Shown here in pieces: positions 31,919 to 43,446 of a DNA stretch of 64,000 nt. The notes beneath the pieces were generated by a model. It saw nothing but the letters and a program-made list of their open reading frames with translations, had not been told where the DNA came from and ran no database searches. The stretch's first letter is position 1; every line of letters starts with the position of its first letter. The DNA is taken from NCBI GenBank assembly GCA_024449915.1, contig JAMZAV010001446.1, forward strand, positions 241,137 to 305,136. The letters run 5' to 3'. The position numbers and the translations under genes were made by a program. Source of the DNA: Sweltsa coloradensis (lineage: Eukaryota; Arthropoda; Insecta; Plecoptera; Chloroperlidae).

Positions 31919-34900
31919 CTACAACATAAATGTGCAAATCTTTATTATCATTGATATTATCTTTCTTGCCATATTCCCCACACAAAAATAAAAAATTACA
32001 AAGCATTCTAGTTTGGCACACATTTTACTAAATGTCTGCCTTTATTTGTGTTTGAATCTTAAAGGTAGAAGGAGTAAGAAGTTTATGCTACCTAGGTATC
32101 CTGAGTGATTTTGATAATACTATACCAAAATACTCCCGGTAACAAATTTGCGGGTGCTGTTAACATGTTCTGACAAATCTGTTACGATTCAACAACATAA
32201 TAACCGATACAAGAAATAATAAATTGAAAAAAGTCTGAAAATGTGTAGCATATAATCTTACAACAATGGCTTATGTTCCTGAAGAAATCTTTTTTTATTG
32301 AACCATGCTTTGAATGTCAGGCAGTGAATGTATGGCAGTGACCAATGTGTACCAAATCTCATGCTCAAGGTTCCTCAAAATTCCACTGGGAGATTGAGTA
32401 AACCATGAGTAATCTTCTTATCTGTTACTTTGGTATGTGGCTGTGCTATTCGCATAATTTTATTTTTATGAAAAATATATATAAATTAAATTAAACATTT
32501 ACTTAACTGTCAATCATTGTATCTGCATCAGTGTAATGAGATTCATTTTGTTGTCCTCCCTCCTTTGTAAATCAGTTTTTTTTACTGGATAGGATAGACG
32601 TTAAATAAATAAATACAAAAATAAAAAAATCAATAGAAAAACGGATTTAGGCCTACAACTAGGATGACAACAATTAAGTATAAAGACTATGTTGTTTTGA
32701 AAATAATTTAAAGTTTTATATCCTTTAAACATCAAACATCAATCAAGTTCAATGGCAGAGTGGACAACGGCTCATCTAGCAATGACTAATAGTCGTTTCC
32801 CTAGAACATGAAACTTATACTTACGATTAAATGTGCTGTTCTTATCAACAACGAAGTGTGAGTGTTGAAACATGGGCCGCGGAGTTGAGACGATGTCAGC
32901 TCCATCACCATCGCTATTAGATCTTGCCGAGGCAACTCCGCCCGTACCACACGGCTTCCGAGGGTCTTCTCTAGCAACACTAGTTCCTAGATTGAGTGTC
33001 TTGCTCGTGGCCATGTCCTCTCTGCACTCTTTCTTCGGAGTAGCAGGGTCATTCACTGGCCTCGGTGTCTTGCTCGTGGCCATGTCCTCTCTGCACTCTT
33101 CATGCGGAGTAGCAAGATGATTTACTTGCCTTGGTGTCTTGTGCATATCCGTATTTCCTTTACTTGCTACTCTAGCGACCTCACTTAAAGAGTAAATTAG
33201 TCTCAAAGTCTTGCGCAAAGCAACATCCCCTCTACTCTCGTTTCTAGCAACATCCCCTCTACTCTCGTTTCTAGCTACATCCCCGAAAGTATCAACTAGC
33301 CTCGGGGTCTTGCGCAAAACATCCCCTATGTTCTCTTTTCTAGCTACTTCTCCAAAAGAGTCGATTTCAAGCCTAGGTGATTTGTGAAAAGCCATGTCCC
33401 CACAACTCTCTTCTTTAGGCACCTCCCCAAAATGGTCAATCCGTATGCTCGATGTCTTCCGCGTATGTATGTTCTCTCTACTCTCTTCTCTGGCGACCTC
33501 TTCAAAAGTGGCAATTCCTGGACTAGGTGACTTGTGCAAAGCCATGTCCCCTCTACTTTCTTCCCTAGAGATCTCAAAGTTGTCATTTCCTGGATTCGGT
33601 GTCTTGCGCATAGCTATGTCCTCTCTATCTTCTATAGGCACCTCCCCAAAATTGTCAATTCGTAGCCTCAGTGTCTTCCGCATAGCTATGTTCCCTCTGC
33701 TCTCTTCTCTGGTAACCTCCTCAAAAGTGGCAATTCCTGGCCTAGGTGACATGTGCAAAGCCATGTCCCATCTAGTCTCCTTTGAAGGATACCCCTTAAC
33801 AGGGTCAGTTCCTGTCCTCAAAGACTTTTGTACAGTCGTGTCCCCTATAAACTCTTCCCTAGGAACCTCCATAGCAGTGTCACTTCCTAACCTTGGTGCC
33901 TTACACGTAACCATTTCCTTTCTGCAATCTTCGCTAGATCCTCCAGAAAAGCTGAAACAGTTGATGAGATCATGACAAACAAACGTACAAGTATGAACCG
34001 GATCTTGAAGTGAATTCGTTTTATTTTCATATTAGGTATATTAAACAGTTATTGCCAGCTTTGAGTAAAGTGAAAATATTGACATTAAAGTCATTAAACA
34101 AAGTGACACTAGCAGTTGGTAGGTAGGTAGTTTTAATTTATAAACACAATATGCCTACAAAAATAAATTTGTTTTTTACTGCCAGCTGTTCAGGTACCTA
34201 TTCAAACCTATTAGGTACCTATTTTAGGATGCATAGTCAAAAATGAGGGTTAGTGAATTAAGTGAAATAAAAATGCACGTCTTACTTCATAATAATATAA
34301 TAAATATAATATAATGTATAATATAAAAGTCCATCACTTTTCGAAGGGAAGCTGTTGGATCCTATCTAACACCAGTGCACGTCTCAATAAAGGTGAGGTG
34401 AGCGCTCTGCCAAGGATATGTGAATGGGGCGAACGGGCTTTGCCATTTTCTAGTAACCTATAGGTAGAGGTGGTTTTATTTTTTCCTAAATTTCGTTTTT
34501 AAAAATGTAAAAAGTGGTGTTATATGTTTGAATAGGTTATTTGAGAAACCAAATAAGTCATGTAATCATTGTTCTGAGTAAAACGCAAAAATCGTGTTTT
34601 TAATACCCTGAAGTCCAAAAAATGCAGTTTTTTATGTAGTAATTTAGATGTGGCATAGTTACATTGATTTTTGTTGATATTAATATTTATGAGCACGTAA
34701 TTTCATAATCACAAGGGTGTAATTAGCGTGGACTTCTTTGGTTTCTCAATTAAATGGGGCTGGTATACTATATAAAATTAGTAAAAATAAGGTAGTATCA
34801 TAAGTTTTTATGATTGTTTATTATAGTAAACATAAAACTACATTTTTTAAACTTTGTTTAATTAAAATTTCTCGGCAATGAGAGCCAATGACTCACTTGA

Positions 34901-37188
34901 CTGAAAGTGACTTGTTCCGTTTCTCAAATCAATACAATTTTTTCTTCATAACGTATGGACTGACTTATTCAGTTTCTCAACTCAAAGGGAAAATTGACAC
35001 CCTGTAATATACACAAGCATGGTCAAAAAATATTTTGTTTCTCTTCTAATCGATAGGTCTTGAAATTCTGAAGAAAATGGCTATCTTAACTCATTTACGC
35101 AATTTGGGTGACTTATTCGGTTTCTCAAAAAAAAACGATTCGTTTTTATTTTATTTTTGCATTTCTCGCATGACAAAACGTTGATAAAAAAATAATATTA
35201 TTGTTTAATATGCAAATGGAATTCCAATATGCACACAATTATTAAATTATCATTATTATCACCATTGTTTTTAGTGCACAGATAACACTTATGGATCGTT
35301 TCTGCAGTTTTTCATTTAAAAATCAATAATTTATGTCCACCGTTTTCGTTTCAGTATGAATTTAAGTAAGAAACACTCAAGTTGTCAGCAAGTTAAGATT
35401 GAAAGTTTGTGAATAGTGTAGATAATGTTGATTTTGTGAAAGGAAGTAGTAAAATATGGTTTTATTTTGCAGAATAAGAATAACGGTTAATTTGGTGTTA
35501 TAACTATTTAATAAAACCATTTTCAAGGACCTCTACCTAGAGGCCTAACACAACATTTAAACAATTAAAAAAATAATATGCCGTAAATAAATAAGACCGA
35601 CATTTTTATTGCCTGAACAATAGTAGGTTTAAGTCGCTTTCTTTGAGTTTAAACATTGCTGAAATGTTAACTTGATATGATTGCTTATTAAATTCGTCGA
35701 TTCTCTCATGTTGGGCTAAATGGAGGGCAAGGGGTAGAGCAACCTTAAGGAAAAGTACATGCTTCCTTACATAGTTAGTTACATAATATGCAACTATGAT
35801 ATGAGTCTTCGGGGTGGGGCTTGGACGTACGAATCAATGGGGGTAGCACAATAACACCGCAGGCAATTTTTGAAGTGGTGAAGATATAGATGATTCCCCC
35901 CCCAGTAAACCTAGATGATTTGAAGAGTATAATTTTTAAGCTGGGATTTAGGGGGAGGGGGAGGGGGGGCTCAAGCTCCCTCCCCCCTGGATACGCCACT
36001 GACTTGAATATTGATAGCTTTTAGTGGTGAAAACTTGAAAAGTACCAAATACCAAACACTTTGCGACGATCACCAGTTTTGTTTACAAACTTAGTACAGA
36101 CTTGGTCTTGCTGGTGACTTACTTCTTATGACGTAGTAGTAGATGATCTAATTTGGGAACGATAGGCCTACCTACTAAAAGATCTTCCCGCAGTTATACT
36201 GCCGATGCTGGTACAGTTGATACGAGCTCTATCTACAGGTAGCGGTCGTCGCGAGACTGCAGCAAGTTTCCTTTTTCTCACGATTTGTGCTCGTTTGCTG
36301 GTGGGGGGGGGGGGGGGGGGGCTGTTACTTTCCATCTTTACAACAAAACTAGTTGCACTAATCAATGTTTGTATTTTATACACAAACGAAAAACGCACTT
36401 AATTTGGTTAATTCACCATTTTTTTAGGGGGGGCGAGAAGATACTCTTCGCCCGCCCTCCGTAAGCTCAGGGGAGGGGGCAACGGCAAACTACCACCCTG
36501 CCCCCCCCCCTGGCTCCGACGCTGCACCACACAGAGAGCAACACTTATAACATAGGCCTTAGTTTACTGGTACCTACTTTTTTGGTTTATTTGAATTGAG
36601 GGCTCGTCAACCGTTAGGTCATAATGCGCCACTCTAGCCTAGGGGATATGGGGAAAAGAGGCTATTGCTGGTCAGAACCAGCCACGGGTAGGGGGAGGAA
36701 TGGGGGTGTTCTCACGTCGCGGTCGTCATTGTCTTTGTCATCGTTCGTGTTGTCATAGTTGTCGTCGGGAATGTCGTCAAGGGAAGGGAGAGAGGTCGCC
36801 GACGACGAATGCCAGAGGTCGCCTCTAGTTTTGATGGACTTTTTCTCTTGAATCGCCTTTTATATGATTAGCAGAGCCAAGCTCTGGACGTATTCTACAC
36901 CGGGCCCAGACGGGGGTATACTTAAGCCTATAGGCCCACTTTATTGCATCGATTTTAACTGGGATCAGTAAGTCTAGTTGTATTTCGGAGCTATTTTCTA
37001 GTCTGTGAATAAAAGCGACATTATGATGTAGAGAAGCATAATGTTGTGTAGACCTATGTAGCCTAAATGGAAATTTGTACAACAAACCTCAGTAGCGCGT
37101 CGTCAAGCAAGCGATCTTCATAGTCATTTTGATAATTCGGCGGTTTTTTCTTGCCTTTCTTGGACTTCTTCTTTTCAAACATTGCCAT
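31653..37188 (-). CDS. unrecognised repeat-rich single-pass membrane protein, 3 exons
   Basis: Minus-strand exons 37188-37088, 33951-32825 and 31918-31653 join with matching phases to 1494 nt: 497 aa plus TAG. Exon 1 starts MAMFEKKKSKKGKKKPPNYQ, a very basic leader. Exon 2 holds about 13 copies of a 24-residue unit with consensus near EESRGDMALHKTPRxxIDxF, then a Ser/Thr-rich link. Exon 3 has IDRFVNKMRVVF, a hydrophobic span (GLILAFFWFATFSIGILQWY) and a basic tail. The layout suggests a long polar N-terminal region and one membrane anchor. The FNRIDRF-membrane arrangement faintly recalls the N-terminus of pickpocket (DEG/ENaC) channels, but no ectodomain follows. I assign no function. Confidence 0.65.
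32825..33951 (-). CDS. repeat-protein exon 2 (24-residue tandem repeats)
   Basis: Acceptor ATCAACTGTTTCAG, donor AATC/GTAAGT on the minus strand; 1127 nt, fully open. The repeats (about 72 bp each) vary freely between MALHKSPRPGIATFEEVA and MRKTLRLRIDNFGEVP types. A 27 bp piece is duplicated exactly at 33218-33271. The open frame over 1.1 kb of minisatellite argues for selection on the protein. Confidence 0.75.
34461..35539. mobile_element. possible TIR element with a recurring internal motif
   Basis: TAGGTAGAGG ... TGGTTTTATT at the left and the inverse AATAAAACCA ... CCTCTACCTA at the right frame 1.08 kb of AT-rich sequence. Inside, a TGACTTATTCGGTTTCTCAA-like motif occurs five times. It lies in intron 2 of the repeat-protein gene on the other strand. 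Confidence 0.45.
35780..36530. other. G-rich MITE-like ends and homopolymers
   Basis: CCTGGATACGCCACTG (35986-36001) and CCTGGCTCCGACGCTG near 36510 look like the CAGTGGCG...CCAGG ends of common DNA elements, next to G/C runs (36301-36320, 35950-35968, 36498-36510). They produce a spurious poly-Pro open frame. Boundaries are not resolved. Confidence 0.35.
36595..36850 (-). repeat. dispersed repeat, inverted relative of 38760-39370
   Basis: AATGCGCCACTCTAGCCTA here is the inverse of CTAGAGTGGCGCATAACGAC at 39315. GGTCAGAACCAGCC also pairs with GGCTGGTTCTGACCAGC near 39058. A third relative is at 63690-63830. The GC-rich centre gives low-complexity Asp/Arg frames. Confidence 0.65.
37088..37188 (-). 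CDS. repeat-protein exon 1
   Basis: Minus strand: ATG at 37188-37186, 33 codons from MAMFEKKKSKK to DDALL, donor CTGAG/GTTTGT. The two leftover bases AG join the C of exon 2 to make Ser. A short Lys-rich exon far upstream is plausible, but the ATG has no independent proof. Confidence 0.6.
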
Positions 37189-37259
37189 TGGAGCAGTAGG
37201 GCTACTGAAATACATAAGTACACGTTATCTAAGTAGCAAGTTTAGATCTAGGTTACTAC

Positions 37260-38218
37260 TCTAGACCGAAGCCCGGTAACGGTAACGGGAATGTTCCCGC
37301 CCGGCCCGGCAAGTCGGTTAACTGTAACGGGAAGCTATTGCTAAGCTATTGTATATAGAGTGACCCTTAGGCCTGTGCAGAATATTTTGGTCTCTATATT
37401 CCCGGTTTACTGGAAGTTTGATTTCGGTCGATCCAAAAATCGAATCTAAATAAAATTATTTCGGTTCGATGCACTGAATGTGCGTTCAAACTGAGCTGCG
37501 CTGGCCCTGGCCGCCCGGCTACAGTGCGCTCGCTGGATCCAACGAACGAAAACCATATAGATAAGCGTATTGCATAAGCCTACTTACTTAAGATACCTGT
37601 GATCAAATCAATTTGGTCGACGTTGAAAAAATGGGGGCCTGGGCTGGTTGCCTACGGAATTTAGCGAGTTCAATCCCTTTTAAAATGGGCGTGATTCTTA
37701 GACCACGCAAACACCGAGCTTGTGTGTCAAGCTAGCGTCAGAACACATAATTTGACCAAAACATATAGCCTACATGGCGAAATAGAAAATGAAATGAGAA
37801 CGAGCACTTTACCCCGTTTTGGACTTGACAACACTAGCCATATGTTTTTTGTTTTGATTTTATTTGAATAAACAAGTGATCACATTCTTGTGTACAGTAG
37901 GCATATCCAAGGTCTAAAGTAATCTGTGAATCTACAGGACTGAGTCTACAGTTCGCTCGTCATTTTGATACGAAAAACTATTTTACATCCCAGTATAAAA
38001 GCATAAAATATCTACAAAACATCAATCCGCTCTCCAGTTGCTCACCGTACTTTTGAAGATGCATTCTAAAACACGTGTAATGCAATATTTTTTCCCAGAC
38101 CTCTCGCTTGCACGACCACCAAGAGCAAGCGCAAGTGGGTTCAATCTCTGGACCTTGATATCATTCCAGCTACGGGAGTGTTTCCCGACCAACCTAATTT
38201 CTCATGTACTTGTTGCAA
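37260..38218. other. intergenic, no gene seen
   Basis: Mixed sequence with a GC-richer patch (37290-37330, GGTAACGG repeats). At 38169-38198 it carries CTACGGGAGTGTTTCCCGAC, a hairpin-like word found again at 63370-63399, perhaps part of a SINE. Confidence 0.4.
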
Positions 38219-38717
38219 TATTATTAGACCTAAATATGATTTTTAAAGAATACAGTAAAGACGTATGAAAAGTTAGTATAGAATGAAAGAGCTCAAAATT
38301 CAATTTTTATTTTTTATTTTTTTCAATTGAATTTTGAGCAGCGGATTTTTGTATATTGTTTCTACACTCTTTTATCTACAACGTAAATAAAAGGGAAACT
38401 GGTTGTCTTTAGTTTCTGGCGTTGTACGATTTTTTTCCGTTAAACGGTACAGAATTTGAAATTGGGCGGGCGAAAAAATATCGTGCAACTCTAGAAGCCA
38501 TAGAAAACCAAAACAATATACAACCCCTGCTCAAAATTTAATTTTGAACTAGCTAGAGATTGATTCGGTCAATTTGAATATAATTGTTGATTCTGAGACT
38601 ATGTCCCGTCAAAAAAATTACAAAAAAAATAATCTGCTATTTTAATTTGGCCATCTTTCATTCTACTTATTTTTCAGACGTCTTTACTGCATTCTATAGA
38701 AATCATATTTAGGACTA
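38219..38717. mobile_element. fold-back MITE
   Basis: Arms 38226-38290 and 38655-38717 are inverted copies (CCTAAATATGATTT, TACAGTAAAGACGT, TAGAATGAAAGA). Inside, CTCAAAATTCAATTTT and its inverse recur. No coding sequence. Confidence 0.7.
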
Positions 38718-38759
38718 GGGATGTTTGTTACCCTTGAAGTCAGAGTCAGAGGGCCATCT

Positions 38760-39370
38760 CGCAACCATCAGCTAGTAAGTAGGGAAGTATTTTACTACCC
38801 AAAACTAGAGGCGAGCTCTGGCAGTTGTCGGTGACCCTCCCCCTAATTCCAACTCTCAACCTTCTCGTGGTTTGGCCCGTGGTTAGGGGAGTTTTTCTCC
38901 CTGAAACTAATGGCGAGCTCTGGGTCGTCGTCGGGGAACTTTCCCCTTCCCTTTGACTCCCTCCCCGACGGCGACGACAATGACAACACGGACGGATGAT
39001 GACACAGACGGAGACGACCACGACGTGGGGGAACCCCTGCCCTCCCCATACGCTTGTGGCTGGTTCTGACCAGCACAGGCCTGTCGACCCCTTGTCCCCC
39101 CGCGTCATCCCTTACGTCCCTCCCTTCGTCTCGATTAGCCAAGTTGCATAAATATGAGACGTTAAGCAATATCCAATCAAATCCCCCTACCCTCGACGAC
39201 GATACGAACTTTGACAATTAATACAACGAGATGTAGACTTCCCCTTCCCTCTCCTTGCCTGTGGCAGGATCTGTCCAGCACAGCACGGGTCTGTCCTCTT
39301 TATACGTCACCTACAGTCTAGAGTGGCGCATAACGACCTATAGTTGACGCGCCCTTAAACTCAATGATGG
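38760..39370 (+). repeat. dispersed repeat (second copy), GC-rich centre
   Basis: See the inverted partner at 36595-36850. Two internal parts (AAAACTAGAGGCGAGCTCTG and GAAACTAATGGCGAGCTCTG) are tandem relatives. The long minus-strand frames here are compositional. Confidence 0.6.
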
Positions 39371-40191
39371 ATTTTTTTATTGTAATGGTACTACGTGGCA
39401 ACGTGCTTATGTGTGCATCACTTTCCCTGCCCCCCCGTGGAGCTGAGTTCCTACGCGCCAGAAAATACTGTCACACGTTTAGAGCTTTAAAATTTTAAAT
39501 ATAAAGTGCCTGTCGCATTGAATAACGTAAAATTCCCCTGTATAATCGTAAGCTGCAAAATAGATATCGCTCATTCTTTCTCTTTTAATATTTTGTCCCT
39601 TATCAAATTTCACTCAACGCTTTTGACCTCGTGTAATCTTCTCTCTGGCAAACTGGGCCAACATGAATCGATGTAAGAACCTGCTGGGTAGGTTTATTCA
39701 AGCATGACGTTATTTTGATGTCATTGCCTAGGAAGGTGAACCGGTGTTTATCTACTGAGAACTGAGGCTCTGATAAGAATATTCGTTGGGCTACAATCGA
39801 AACACATACGAAGGTACAGGGTGATGTTTTAGTTATAGACCTTGACCTACAACACGAGCAAAGGCTGCTCGCAAAAAGTAGGGGGACGTATAGAATAAAT
39901 TCTGTTTTGTGTGTGTGTGGGGGGGGGGGGGGGGAGTTGACTACATTATCTGTTTCTAAATATTAATTTTATTTATCTACGAGTCTGGAATATATTGAAG
40001 AAATGAAGAAATATTAATGGTCACAAACGGAACGTAAAGTCACTCCCATTTCTAGACATCCTATACTACTGACAAAGTAAAAGTATGTGCTTTTATCGTT
40101 TGCCCTCCTCATTAATAACGGCCGAATCCAATGTTATGTTATTGTCCGATTAAGATATCGATGCAATAGTGGTAAATTAATAAATTAATAT
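39371..40191. other. intergenic, no gene seen
   Basis: Contains a GTGTG/G-run simple repeat (39907-39935). Nothing else has recognisable ends. Confidence 0.4.
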
Positions 40192-40436
40192 TTTTTTGTA
40201 GGATGCCTACTGTAGGGTATACACATCGGATTTAACCGATGTGACCCTCTTCAGGTACATTGCGGATAGGAAAATTGCTAAGGGATGTCCGAGGACTATT
40301 AAGAGGACTCAATCCCTTGCATTCGCATTAACGACTGAGGAAAACCTCGGAAAAACCTTCAGTCAGGATTGCCGGTCTCGCCGGGATTTGAACTTGGGAC
40401 CTCCCGAATCAGAGTCGAGCTCTTAGCGCTCGAACG
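40192..40436 (-). mobile_element. tRNA-derived SINE, copy 1
   Basis: The minus strand carries a B-box-like segment GTCCCAAGTTCAAATCCCGG and tRNA-like CGAGCGCTAAGAGCTCGACT, a body with GGTTTTCCTCAGTCGTTAA, and an end CCTACAAAAA. Nearly the same arrangement recurs at 40908-41125. Confidence 0.75.
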
Positions 40437-40907
40437 AGACAAATAACTTTGGTGATGTCTGATACGTGTTCCAAGATTTAAAATTCCTCGGACGTGCTGT
40501 GGCTCTTTGTGTAACTAAAACTAGTCGCACAAAGAGCCATTAGTCACATTTTCTATATTATGAATTGCTATCCACAAGGAATTTGGGGAAGTAGATTACT
40601 CCACGTGGAGTTGTAAAACCTCGTTGACCAACCACAATCCGTGTTTTGTAGATTTAGCCAATCGGGTGGCTAAACGAATTAGGAACTATAAAATATGGAA
40701 ACGGAATTTCTGAGATAGGCCTAATTGGCAGCCGAATATAAAAAAAATTTGATTGGAAACCGCAAAATATTGTGACCAACAAAGGAGACAACCGTTTGTT
40801 AATGGATGAATGTTATTTTTGGATGGGTAGCGTTAGACCAAAACCAAACAGACTTTGCCCAGGTTGTTTCAACCCAGGTGTATATAAAATATGTATAAGT
40901 AAATAAA

Positions 40908-41125
40908 TAAATTTTTGTAGGATGCCCGCTGTAGGGTATACACATCAGATTTAACCGGTGTGACCCTCTTCAGGTGACTAACTAGGTATGTTGCGGATAG
41001 GACAATTGTGAAGGGATGTCCGCATTAACGACTGAGGAAAACCTCGGAAAAAACCTTCAGTCAGGATGCCGGTTTCGACGGGATTTGAACCCGGGACCTC
41101 CCGAATCAAAGTCGAGCGCTTCAAA
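40908..41125 (-). mobile_element. tRNA-derived SINE, copy 2
   Basis: Same family. The B box GGGTTCAAATCCC is perfect on the minus strand. Compared with copy 1 it lacks a short piece around the GGACTATTAAGAGGACTC segment. Confidence 0.78.
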
Positions 41126-41608
41126 AGTATATCATCAACTAAATTAATTTTCTAGAACAATATCAATGTTTTGCTCGTCTATAGCGTCGGCACCGACTTA
41201 ACCCGCTTTAAATTGAAGTCTCCAACTGGAAATCAGTTATGTGACTGAGAGGATAGATTAGAGTCAAAATACGAATTAATTTTAATTATTAATTATTTCT
41301 TTAAAAAGGTTAAATAACTGATGCCGTCTAGGCATGTCGCTTGACAGTGAAATCAAGCGTTTTGAATGACAATTGACTAGACTAGTCATCTGATTGACCA
41401 ATGGCATCATGCTGTTTCATGCTCTATTTAGGATATATTATCTCTAAACGTATTGTCAAATACTGCACATTGATGATAGCCTAGATAAGTGACGAGCTAT
41501 ATTATTTATTCTTCAAGGACTGAAGGGCTTTGGAACGTTCCTTATAAGGAGTTGTCAGTCATGAAATTCCGTCATCCCACACTGTAAAGAAGTAATTTAC
41601 TTGAATCT

Positions 41609-42000
41609 AGGTGCCCGTTAGGGCGCCACAGCCAAGCCGCGGTGCGCTACACACTCAAGCACCTTATACAGCAAGCAGAGTTAGGGTGATTTGTGAAAAG
41701 AATGGCTTGAAACATGCTCAAAATCACTTCAAGGATGTTAGCTACTGCTACTGCTATATAGGGGCTTCGGTCTAATTAGTCAGTTTCAATCGACCCGCGA
41801 TTTTGACCAAACTGGTGGGGCTACAACGTTCATATTTTACATGGACATTAAGGTAATAGTGATATAAGGTCTTTGAAAGAAAAACTTGAAAAAGTTTGCT
41901 GGAAGCCTTCCAAATAAAGGTTTCAATATAAGCCTTATACAAGAATATAATCAACAAGTAACTATGGTACTTGACAATGATCGACTACATTGTTTACAAA
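41609..42000 (+). repeat. interspersed repeat starting GGTGCCCGTTAGGGCGCC, copy 2
   Basis: Parallels 21766-22300 (CAGCCAAGCCGCGGTGCGCT, ACACTCAAGCACCTTATAC) but lacks about 80 bp of its middle and most of the CTA/CTG tract. Confidence 0.7.
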
Positions 42001-42019
42001 AAGCAAGTTTTTGGACCGC

Positions 42020-42550
42020 TAGATATTTTACATCCTATATTGTTAATTGGTAATACCATAGAAATTAAATCAACTTTGATAAAATTATTATATTTTAACA
42101 AATAATTTTGCATTGGAACTTGAAAAAGTAATGAGATCACACACATAACAAAAACTTGTAAAAATAAAGGGCAAACCTTACACACTCAAAACAAATGAGA
42201 TCTAAAAAAAGGGCCAAGCTCATCTACCCTTCCACATTTGCGCATTCTTAATTCATAAACGTACAGTGTCCCGTAACAGCATCCTTGAAAAGCTTGGCAA
42301 AATAGAATTTGCATGATATTTAGTTTAAATTAATTAGAAAAAAAAGAACTTGGATGAACTATTACGTTTAAATTAATCGTTGCAAATTCTATTTTGCCAA
42401 GCTTTTCAAGGATGTTGTTACGGGACATTGTACGTTTATGAATTAAGAATGCGCAAATGTGGAAGGGTAGATGAGCTTAGCCCTTTTTTAGATCTAATTT
42501 CTTTTAAGTGTGTAAGGTTTGACTGTAGTTTTACAAGTTTGTGTTATGTG
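42020..42550. mobile_element. long fold-back element, copy 2
   Basis: Same element as 23141-23663, with the left flank from 42020 included. Arms run at about 42140-42300 and 42385-42550 around the AT-rich centre. A further degraded right arm (about 42600-42740) follows directly. Confidence 0.78.
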
Positions 42551-42987
42551 TGTGATCAGATTTACGGAAAAGGTTGATCAAACTCATCCAAGGTCGCGGT
42601 CTCGCGGGGCATGAACTATTACGTTTCACTATTTTGCCAAGATGGGTCGATGAGCAGATGAGCTTGGTCCTTGTTTTAGATCTCATTGCTTTCGAATGTG
42701 TAAGGTTTGCTTTTATTTTTACAAGTTTTTTGTTTGCGAGGGATAATATTCATACTCGTATTTTTCAGTAATGCTTACATAAAATAAAAATAAACATAAA
42801 TTTCGGTGCCTGACGAGAGTTGTGTATTTAGTCCTAATAATTGTGAGACAGATATTATTTTGTCTATCGTTGAATGTGCGTTAGTTAACAGGACGTTCAA
42901 CTTTACCAACTGAACTTTGACTATAATTTTATGGTAGCTCAACTTAAAAGATACTTCATACTTAGTTTAATAATAATTAATAATAAC

Positions 42988-43110
42988 AATTTTGTAGGAA
43001 ACCTGTTATAGGGAGGGTGTTATGTGTACTGTATTGGAATTAGAACAATTGTAAAGGGATGACCGAGGGCTGTTATAGTTGCATAAGACCTGCAATGTAA
43101 TGGGGTCGTT
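42988..43110 (-). mobile_element. tRNA-derived SINE tail, degraded copy 3
   Basis: Retains TTTTGTAGGAAACC, TAGGGAGGGTGTTATGTGTAC and AATTGTAAAGGGATGACCGA of the family seen at 40192 and 40908; the tRNA-like part is gone. Confidence 0.5.
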
Positions 43111-43446
43111 GTAAAATCATATAAATAAATGTAAGCCGGTGTGTTTTACCAGTACTAATATTATACCGGTACTCAAGGATATTTCGCGTTTAATTTAAAT
43201 CTAAAAAATTATAGATATGTCTAACATTAATTATTTTGTTTTATTCATTTTTTTATGTTACCTACTTAATTACAGATCCACTTTTAACATCTGAGATGAC
43301 GTTGAATTTGTTCTGGAGTCTGTTTCAACGTGAATATTCTGCGAACCAAGAATTAAATTCTTAACAAGCATCACCGAAAACCACATAAGTTAAGCGATAA
43401 ACCCCTCTCCATCGGTATCGCGTGGCTTGATGAGTGTGGCAGTTTT

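Noticed and set aside
32872..33975. Plus-strand frames over the repeat gene (82 and 193 codons)
   Set aside because: Shadows of the minus-strand repeat exon; the minus strand gives the three-exon phase-consistent gene.
36168..36402. Poly-Pro / poly-Gly frames
   Set aside because: Created by a G20 run; no splice-consistent continuation found.
38746..39217. Long minus-strand frames of 120 and 124 codons
   Set aside because: Low-complexity GC-rich sequence in a dispersed repeat; the frames overlap each other and lack motifs.
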